A DNA stretch of 64,000 nucleotides from the NCBI GenBank assembly GCA_905221605.1, contig CAJNDS010002138.1:568999-632998 (forward strand), given 5' to 3'. The stretch comes from Symbiodinium natans. Its lineage: Eukaryota; Sar; Dinophyceae; Suessiales; Symbiodiniaceae. Position numbers and translations under genes: made by a program. Below the pieces are notes generated by a model, which saw only the letters and a program-made list of their open reading frames with translations, had not been told where the DNA came from and did not search any database. Positions within the stretch are counted from its first letter, which is position 1. Each line of letters starts with the position of its first letter. This document shows, piece by piece, positions 56,901 to 64,000 of this stretch.

Positions 56901-59779
56901 GGGCTCACATGCATATTCAGGGACCGCACACACGGTTCCCGTTGGCAGGTGTCAGTAAGCGACAGGGTTGCGCCAGCCACTCTACTCCCGAAGCGGAAAT
57001 TGTGGCTGCGGACTATGCGATGTCGCGTATTGGCATTCCGGCCATCACATTGTGGCGTTTGATTGGGGGCAAAGATCCTACTTTCGTGTTCTACGATGAC
57101 AATCAAACGATGATCGGCGTGGTCCGCACAGGCAAGAACCCGACGATGCGCCATTTGGAACGCTCACACGGGATCTGCATTGCGTGGATGCACGAGGTGT
57201 TCCAGGAGGGGTACGTGTCTCTGGCTTACGAGGTCACCGCCAAAATGGCGGCCGATATCCATACGAAGGCCTTTAAAGACCACGTCTCCTGGGCTCACGC
57301 GTGTCAGCTAATTAACATCATGCCTCCCACGATGCTTTCGAGCGTTGAGGTCATGGACATGATGAAGGCTACACACCAACAATCGGCTGATGAGAAAGGT
57401 CATCAACACTACTCGTTTAAAAACGAGGTTCCATGTTTTCCTTACACGCAAACACCTATCTTGCCCCAGGAGCTGTATAGGGCCGGTTTGTCCAGTAAGG
57501 AGGGTGTCCAGGAAACGGACAGTACTGATCCGATCTTGGTGGTGAAGTTCCCGCGCATGCTCCGCGGCGTCCCCAGTGCTTTGCGACCGGGGAAGTATTT
57601 GCGGTCCACGTGGATTCTGCGTGAAGGGCAATGGCATCGTATCGAGGATGAGGTCCCTATCCCGTCGGAACCTCAGAAATTCGATCGGTATGTCGAGCGC
57701 GCTGTGTTTCAATATCACTTCCAACGGGGCTCGGCGGCGACGACGCGTGTGCACCGCACCGCGTCGCCTGCCGTGTCTGCGTCCTCGCTGCCCGACTGTT
57801 CGCGCTGTCGCGTTCGCGATTCGCCCGCGCTCTGTAGGCAAGTGTGCGACTTAGTGGTCCGCGCCGCCCATGGGGGGTATGGGGGTGTTTTTCGCGCTGG
57901 GTCTGAAGGCATGGGGGGTGATATCAACGAAATTCCTGCGCTCGAATCTACCGTCGTCGCTGTTGCGCGCGCCGCAAAAGAAGCAGATTTTCCTCAATCT
58001 ACATTCGTGCCCGAATTCATCGAGGTGACTCGTGCTGGGACTGGTAATCATGAAGTCGCTTTCCAAGACAAGCACGGGAAAGAGATGTTTAAGGCACGGA
58101 GTGACTCGCTCAGCGGGGCTATAGGGTTTTCCATGACGATCAAAGCTTCGGATGTCGAAAACAGTAGCCCTCGCGTGTGGTTGCTCGTAGGTCTGGAAGA
58201 GGATAACTGGTGGCAGACGTATGCACCGCCGGACGTCAACGTCATCTGCGTGCCGGAAGCGGATGCACGCGGCGCCTACCAGTACTGCAAAGACATCATT
58301 AAATGGTCGTTCAAGGATCTTCGGAACGTTCTGTTCATAGGAGCAGGGGCGCTGAATCGAGCTTCTTGGCTTGATGTTGATCCTAGAGAACGCTTTTATG
58401 AGGACCGAGGCGTCGTAGATTACCCCTGGGGGGAGGTCATTGATTTAGTCTTTGAGGCCCGGAAGAAAGGGGCGACTACTATCGTCGAGGTTCCTGACAA
58501 GCCGAAGTTTCGAAAGTCGGCACAGTACAAAAACATAGTTGATTGCATGAAGTGGGAGAGATTCACAATTGCTGATTGCTGCCACGGTCGGAGGATCTGC
58601 GTTCCACAGGGAAGCGGGGCCCCGAACATCGTGTATGTCAACGAAGCTACTGAGTTTCTCATTCATGGACTCAAAGCCCCTGAAAACGTGAAGGGTGTGT
58701 GCGGCATGCAACATCATCATGCATCACGTGAAGCTGTCGAGACTCACGGGGATGGGTGTGGAAAGAGAACCAGTAAAGTGTCACGCCTCTTGTTGAAAAT
58801 GCTTTCTGAGCGGGACGCCAAGGTTGAGGACCCCAAGGCCTGCAGTTCTGTTGAGAAGTTACCGTCGGGTAAGGACAGGATGATCATTGAATTCTGTTGC
58901 TCTAAGGACAGTAGCTTGGGTAAATCCTCGAGTGCTACAAGGGGAGCTCACGTCATGCGCGTGCATGAAGCTCTCCAAGCCCAAACCAAGGCATGTGAAA
59001 GCAACATCCTCAAGGAGGCGGAACGATTCCGAAAATCCAATCCCAAATGTCCGATTCTTGTGTTTGCTTCTCTTCCGTGCACTGGGGGGTCCAACTGGAT
59101 CAAGGTGAACGAAATGGGGGGTGAAACTGAAAAGGGAAAGGAGCATCGGAAGAAATTTAGGGACTTACTCAAAGCTCTCAAACGCCTTTTGCGAAAGCTG
59201 GCGGTATTTTCCCCCAAAATCGCTTTTGAGTTGCCTAAAACCTGTTTGTATTGGAGTTGGCCCGAAGTTCAAGCCCTAATAAAGCAGCATTCATTGCGCG
59301 TTGTGCGAATTGACGGTTGCATGATGGGTGTTGTTGACAAAGACGGAATTCCTTTACTCAAAGCATGGTGTATCGCCACGAATGTGTCAACCATGTTGAA
59401 CCTCAAAGGGGTCACGTGCGATAACACACATGAACATGGCACACCAAGAGGTCAGGCGCTCAAGGAGGCAGGAAACTACACACCGCACATGGCAAAGCTG
59501 TTGCACAACGCATGGCGTGATGAAGCTCGCAATATCCGCAGGGGCTCTGCTCAGAGTGTTCATGTGGCAGCTTCATGTGTACTTGTTCGTGTCAGTTTGC
59601 GTTGCAGTAAAAGCCAGGTGCAACATGAGTTCCAAGGTACTTGCATAATCGTTTGTCCTACACCAGGAATAGGGTTCGGATCCTCCGACCCTAATCCAAA
59701 GTGCAGTGAGGGGTTCGGCTCCGCCGGCTCGGATCTGCATCTGGGGAAGGGACTCGGCTCCGCCGGTCCTAGAACCAGC
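53914..59779 (+). CDS. Pol part 2: integrase C-term, reverse transcriptase, RNase H, methyltransferase-like domain
   Basis: Integrase resumes at ATG AAC with MNNSLAERTNQFV, which supplies the catalytic Glu. An acidic, Lys-rich linker follows (~54,450-55,230). Reverse transcriptase (RVT_2 type) spans ~55,570-56,300, with LVIYVDDLKLAG (YVDD near 56,175). Ty1-type RNase H spans ~56,640-57,300, with ADADYAG, STPEAEIVAADYA and ending HTKAF. Beyond it (~57,400-59,530) is an extra region. IIEFCCSKDSSLG near 58,885, FASLPCTGGSNW near 59,065 and AFELPKT near 59,225 follow the order of motifs I, IV and VI of C5-cytosine methyltransferases, in divergent form. DNMT-bearing copia elements are known from Symbiodinium. 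Whether this version is catalytic is doubtful: motif IV is PCT instead of PCQ. The frame continues without stop into the next entry. Confidence 0.85.
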
Positions 59780-62700
59780 ATGGACGGACAACAGCAGAGG
59801 CCCATTCCTCCGCATGTTCCATGGTCGCGACCTCAAGACCTCTTCTCCCTGCCGTACCAGAGATCGGGCATCAACATCCCCGTTGGCAATGGGATGACTG
59901 CTTTGCGCACGACGTGTCATGCGCTGCGATCATTGAGAGGGCAACCTCTTCCTGGACGATTGGAGCAAGGCATGGTCGCCACGAATGCGAACATTGCTGC
60001 GTGGGTGGAATTTGGAGTGCCAGCTATCCTTTTGGCGGCAGTCGCGGCACCATCCAGCCCATATGGTTTTCCTGAAGTCAGAGTTCGGGAGCTGTTTCGA
60101 GGTGTGGTGGAAAGCCTATTGCCAGCAAGGAGTGCGGAGAGCTACAAGACAGTCCTCAGCCATGTCACAACGTTTATCAAGGTTGTCAAGACTGCGATAA
60201 GCACTGATTCGACTCGACAGGTGCTGCAGGAGCTTCTGGACCACGTCATTGAGATTGACCTCTTCAAGAACATTGACATGTTCGTTGACGTTTTGGTTCT
60301 GGATGCTGATCAAGGGCGTTTGGATCCTCAACATCCGTGTTTGACGGTGGTCACTATGGACGGATATCTTGATCCGAATGTCATTTGCAGAACAGTCGTT
60401 ACCAAGAGTCCGTGGATCTATGTGACTAGGTACAACGACTGGATGCGGCTTAATTCCTACTTTCGCGAGAACCTCCCCAACCGTCGTGAAGGGCTACCAT
60501 GCATGCTTCTCACCCAGGACTTCTGGGATTTGCTGGAGCTGATTTGGTCAATGGCGAAGCAAGTGGGTTACTGTTTGAGAAGTCACAATCAGGTCGCCGA
60601 GCACACGCAGATGAATGTGTGGGATCTGATCGAGATTGTGGTCGACCCCCCGGAGAACGTGTCCGCGGCGGTCGCTCATGCAGTCAACAGCCTCCAAGGG
60701 TTGTCGGTCGCCTTGCATACTGCCCACGAATACCTCAACGACAGTCGGACGGTGTGGCCATCGGAACCATCGAGAACGACCGGAGCCGAGCTCAGGGAGT
60801 CGTTGGTGAATGCGACAACTGTCGTCATGGCCCCGCCACCAACCGGTCTCGGGTTACCAGCTTCCTTTTCACACAGCTCGTGGAACCAGCTGGCTGCCGA
60901 GCAGAACGTCTTGAGGGCGGTCCACGACATGTACAGGACTCACAGGTCTTGGATGTCCGAGATCACGAACCTGCGAGCCGAGTGTTACTCCGAAGGACGT
61001 GAACAGCCGCCGTACCTGAAGCCCGATCCAACAGGCACGGTGTTTCCTCCGGCATTGAATTCGCACCCGCCTTGGGTGAATGTTCAACGTCAACATCCCG
61101 CAGGGCCTGCATCCCCATCCGTTCCGGAAGGGCCGGCTCCTTTCGTGGAAGAGGATCATCCTGCCAACAGATCGACGTCTACGCCATCACCAAGACAGGC
61201 AACGGGCGCATCCTTTGTCGAAGCAAGAGGTGAATCCGCCAAGAGGCAGCGGGGACCGGAGGATGTCCGCTCCGCGGCATCCCAACCGGGAACCGCGGCC
61301 AGTTCTTCCGATCCTCGGGGAGCTGAGCCAACTGCCCAACCAGAAGGAGAACCCGATGAAGTTCGCTGGTATCTGGATCCTACTCCCGATGGGTACATGG
61401 AGAAGTTCGTCAAGTTCCAATCCAGACATCGCGCGCAGCTGGGTACAACCATCATCGTACACAAAGATGATCCTACAGATGTCCTACCCGCACGTGATCA
61501 GACACCCAAGATCAACGGGAAATTTGGAACCAGCAGCGAGCAAGTTTACCTTCGGCGCGTCACCACACACCTTGCCAAGCTCTACGGGATGAGCCAGTCG
61601 AATCGCGCAGGTGCGTTTCACATGGCAACATTCATGAAGAAAGGGGATGTGGAGTGGCTACGACTTTACAAGGTGCTGTACGAGAAGGTTTTCTTGTGCA
61701 CAATCCGTCAGCTACCAACTCCTGGCACAATGTTTGCGGCGGTCATGCAATCCACGGCTACGGGAGAGCTGGGAATTTTCCACTTCAACAGCAGCCCGGA
61801 GCAGAGAGCCTTGTTGACGGCTGGACTGAGAAAGTTCAGCGCTTCCATTCGTCAGGCAAGTACCCCCGATGTCACAGCGGTGCGATCCAGCAAAACAATC
61901 ATCCTGGCTGACTTCGAGGTGTGGACGAAAACCAAGAACCGCTTGACCTACACGATGGCCAGCAAGCTCCAAGAAAAGGGATGGTATGATGCCCATTCGT
62001 ACTGCCAGACCGTTGATGAAAGCCTCGATCCACTCCTACCTGAAGGATTCCAAGTCGTTGCCACCAAAGCCAGAGATGCAGTCCGAGAATGGAGAGGTCC
62101 CGGGCAGAGCATCGACGTCACCGCGCACGTCTACTTGTCGTTCAGAGCCATCAACGATCTCCTGGTTTGGGAGCATGGCAATGCGACTCCCGAGAACATG
62201 CGAAAGTGGTTCGTCGATCCAATCATGGACTTGTCAGACCTTCTGCAACGTGCCGTGATTGTGACCCTCAACGACGATCCCCGTTTCATCGGGAAGGACG
62301 TTGGTGCAGCGATGCCATGGGCTGCCATCGATTGGATCGCAGTGGAGCTCCGAGCAAGGGGATGCATTGTTTTCACGTCATCACTGCTGTGGGCTCGAAT
62401 TGCTGTGACTCTCCACAAGGGCAGCGACAATTTCCGGATCAATCCGGAGGAGATGCATTTGGCGGTGGCGGCATTCGACAAACATTTGCTGCAAGAAAAG
62501 ATTATCACGCTTTGCATGGCACCCCCAGAGAGCATGGGCGATTGCGAACCTCATTTGGATTCCGTGAACATGGAGACTGCGGATGCGAAGGCGGTCTTTG
62601 CACCGTCGAGCAGCGACGACGTTCGGACCGCGTCGGCCAATGATGACACGCAAGAACGACATCAACGAGTCGTGGAGAGGGCATCGGAGCTTGAGGGCAT

Positions 62701-63583
62701 CCGCGGAGGCGTGGACATGACTTGGGTGGATGCGGACATCGGCATGGTCAGCCCAGAACCGTTCTACGACGGTGAAACCTACTGGATTGACATCGAGGGC
62801 CTCATCAGCAAGCATCCCACTGCCCCGAGTGGCCAATTCCATGTGTGTCAGGCATGCGTCGACGAGTTCAACAAGCTGAAGAACTCCTTCCAAGGCGAGT
62901 TCGGACCAATCCAATCTCCAGCGTATTGTCCCTTCTGTTCGCTCAAAGCAATGTGGGACAAGGACTATGGCGTCAACAAATGGGAGGAGGTTCGGAAGTC
63001 AGAACGCCATGCTGCAGGGTGCGCCATATTTGCTCAGAAACATGACTTTGTGTACCAGGATGGATCCCCAGTGATTCCCAAAGAGGATCTCAAATCGTAC
63101 ATCTTTGCATGCTCGAAGGTCGCGTACACCAACTATGGCAAAATCGTCTCGTCCTCGGCTGGGTTGCGCTTGAACACCAAACAAGCCAGCGAATACACCA
63201 GATGGGCGAAGGGGAGACGGTTGTCGTGGGACTTCGGGTACACGGTGGACGGCATGGCCTGCCTCTTGCCCTTGTACGATGCAGGCAACGCAGCCTATGC
63301 AGGCTTCCTCCATAGCATCTTCGATCAGGACGAGGTCAAAGGCATGTACAATGGCAATGCCGACCCGGCCGCCGAGCTCATGGGAGACACCCTGGAGGTT
63401 GCGCTCGGCATCCTGACAATTGCATGCAGGTATCCTTCGGCATTCGAAGCCTGGGGATCGTACGAAGATCATCTCGCTTGTCTTCGAGGAATCGAACGGT
63501 CCTTTCTATCGGTTTGCTGCAGCGGAGGCGGTGCGAATTACTGCCGTGGAGAATCGAAAACGTCGTCCTCCCCGGGCAAATGA
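59780..63583 (+). CDS. Long ORF of unknown function in frame with pol
   Basis: In-frame Met at 59,780 (MDGQQQRPIPPHVPW) is followed by 1,266 codons to TGA at 63,581-63,583. No recognised domain in the first 800 residues; a Pro/Ser/Glu-rich linker falls near 61,080-61,350. Near the end, CQACVDEF and CPFCSLK (62,849-62,950) make a C-x2-C...C-x2-C pair that could bind zinc. Just upstream (59,670-59,770) a GGGTTCGG/TCCGCCGG-type motif is repeated three times, a possible junction. It may be the first ORF of another large retroelement, or a 3' accessory domain of the copia element. Coding potential seems to continue in the +1 frame after about 63,480. Confidence 0.6.
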   Translation: MDGQQQRPIPPHVPWSRPQDLFSLPYQRSGINIPVGNGMTALRTTCHALRSLRGQPLPGRLEQGMVATNANIAAWVEFGVPAILLAAVAAPSSPYGFPEVRVRELFRGVVESLLPARSAESYKTVLSHVTTFIKVVKTAISTDSTRQVLQELLDHVIEIDLFKNIDMFVDVLVLDADQGRLDPQHPCLTVVTMDGYLDPNVICRTVVTKSPWIYVTRYNDWMRLNSYFRENLPNRREGLPCMLLTQDFWDLLELIWSMAKQVGYCLRSHNQVAEHTQMNVWDLIEIVVDPPENVSAAVAHAVNSLQGLSVALHTAHEYLNDSRTVWPSEPSRTTGAELRESLVNATTVVMAPPPTGLGLPASFSHSSWNQLAAEQNVLRAVHDMYRTHRSWMSEITNLRAECYSEGREQPPYLKPDPTGTVFPPALNSHPPWVNVQRQHPAGPASPSVPEGPAPFVEEDHPANRSTSTPSPRQATGASFVEARGESAKRQRGPEDVRSAASQPGTAASSSDPRGAEPTAQPEGEPDEVRWYLDPTPDGYMEKFVKFQSRHRAQLGTTIIVHKDDPTDVLPARDQTPKINGKFGTSSEQVYLRRVTTHLAKLYGMSQSNRAGAFHMATFMKKGDVEWLRLYKVLYEKVFLCTIRQLPTPGTMFAAVMQSTATGELGIFHFNSSPEQRALLTAGLRKFSASIRQASTPDVTAVRSSKTIILADFEVWTKTKNRLTYTMASKLQEKGWYDAHSYCQTVDESLDPLLPEGFQVVATKARDAVREWRGPGQSIDVTAHVYLSFRAINDLLVWEHGNATPENMRKWFVDPIMDLSDLLQRAVIVTLNDDPRFIGKDVGAAMPWAAIDWIAVELRARGCIVFTSSLLWARIAVTLHKGSDNFRINPEEMHLAVAAFDKHLLQEKIITLCMAPPESMGDCEPHLDSVNMETADAKAVFAPSSSDDVRTASANDDTQERHQRVVERASELEGIRGGVDMTWVDADIGMVSPEPFYDGETYWIDIEGLISKHPTAPSGQFHVCQACVDEFNKLKNSFQGEFGPIQSPAYCPFCSLKAMWDKDYGVNKWEEVRKSERHAAGCAIFAQKHDFVYQDGSPVIPKEDLKSYIFACSKVAYTNYGKIVSSSAGLRLNTKQASEYTRWAKGRRLSWDFGYTVDGMACLLPLYDAGNAAYAGFLHSIFDQDEVKGMYNGNADPAAELMGDTLEVALGILTIACRYPSAFEAWGSYEDHLACLRGIERSFLSVCCSGGGANYCRGESKTSSSPGK

Positions 63584-64000
63584 TGCAGAGACGATTCAGC
63601 AGATCATGGAGTACGAGAACACTTTACTCCAAGGAGAATGGCATGCGGTCCTTGTTGATCGAGTCCTGCCAATTGAGGAGCCAGTCCTCGGAACCCTTTC
63701 TCCGGAAGATCAACGGCCTGAAGAGTTCTCCGCAGCACCCGTCCCCAGTGCAGAACCTCGTGGTGGAGAACCAGAAGGTGAAGATCAAACCCATGAAGGG
63801 GAAGCGCTCGGATCCTCCGGCGTGGAACCTGAGGGGCAGGAAGATGATGATATGGGCGTGCCCGAGGCAAGCTCTATCCCCACCATGCACGAACCGAACG
63901 AGACCGAGCTGGGTGAGATATCGCGTCCTTGTGAAGGTTACGTCCGAGCACTCAATGCCCTACGCATAACCGCTGGTATGCAACCACCCAGCATGTGCCT
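63483..64000 (+). CDS. Continuation in +1 frame, runs off window
   Basis: The frame starting with TTC at 63,483 reads FEESNGPFYRFAAAEAVRIT and then an acidic, Pro/Glu-rich stretch, without stop to the end of the window. It overlaps the previous ORF by ~100 nt in the +1 frame, the same geometry as the gag-pol overlap at 49,247-49,344. Incomplete. Confidence 0.55.

Larger units (their letters stand above)
45208..59779 (+). mobile_element. Ty1/copia-type retroelement, interrupted
   Basis: Gag, then protease, integrase, reverse transcriptase and RNase H in the Ty1/copia order, followed by a methyltransferase-like domain. The frame is broken once by a +1 gag-pol shift and once by the 3.5-kb A/B array in integrase. 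LTRs were not found, so the true ends are unknown. The right limit given is just before an internal Met that may start a different ORF. Confidence 0.85.

Noticed and set aside
45208-59779. LTRs of the copia element
   Set aside because: No matching direct repeat could be found by eye between the region upstream of gag and the region after the methyltransferase-like domain.

Overview
The window looks like nuclear DNA of a dinoflagellate, probably a Symbiodinium-type or related lineage. The evidence is: interstitial arrays of the heptamer TTTAGGG/CCCTAAA over about 40 kb; a gene that can only be assembled from two dozen exons of 36-96 nt, mostly joined with GC (some GT or GA) donors and AG|G acceptors; large simple-sequence blocks; and a very large Ty1/copia-type polyprotein with two CCCH fingers. 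No bacterial-type operon, rRNA, tRNA or CRISPR was seen. Species is not determinable from the text.

Layout. 0-5.3 kb: no supportable gene; an ~815-bp (TAG)n block, a G-tract and a second (TAG)n block. 5.3-12.5 kb: start of the telomere-like arrays, a degenerate minus-strand coding stretch, a four-exon cupin/JmjC-like gene ending at 9,850, an inverted copy of a two-part TA-flanked mobile repeat (A'B'), and pieces of another gene ending at 12,465. 13.5-42.4 kb: one plus-strand gene that can be followed exon by exon. It predicts a ~515-residue protein with a short basic N-terminus, one membrane anchor, a papain/cathepsin-B-like domain and a charged helical then acidic tail. The reconstructed domain has Ser where the catalytic Cys should be and Thr where the His should be, so it is probably a pseudo-protease. 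Its introns hold nearly all the telomere-like repeats, hairpin MITE-like elements, a tandem pair of ~2.1-kb AT-rich TIR elements, a degenerate 1.8-kb coding insertion and a kinase fragment.

In about 16 of 23 introns (counted by eye) TTTAGGG repeats lie next to the 5' splice site and CCCTAAA repeats next to the 3' splice site. The two ends of each pre-mRNA intron are therefore complementary, and exons sit where the repeat polarity flips from CCCTAAA to TTTAGGG. I consider this polarity rule the most interesting pattern in the window.

42.4-45.2 kb: one further exon-like ORF and more arrays. 45.2-59.8 kb: copia-type element with gag (coiled coil, capsid-like region, two CCCH fingers), a +1-frame pol (protease, integrase, reverse transcriptase, RNase H) and a C-terminal methyltransferase-like domain. 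Its integrase is split between the second Asp and the Glu of the catalytic triad by a 3.5-kb composite array (A B B B A B B A) flanked by a TA duplication. 59.8-64 kb: the same reading frame continues through 1,267 more codons of unknown function, then shifts +1 and runs off the window.
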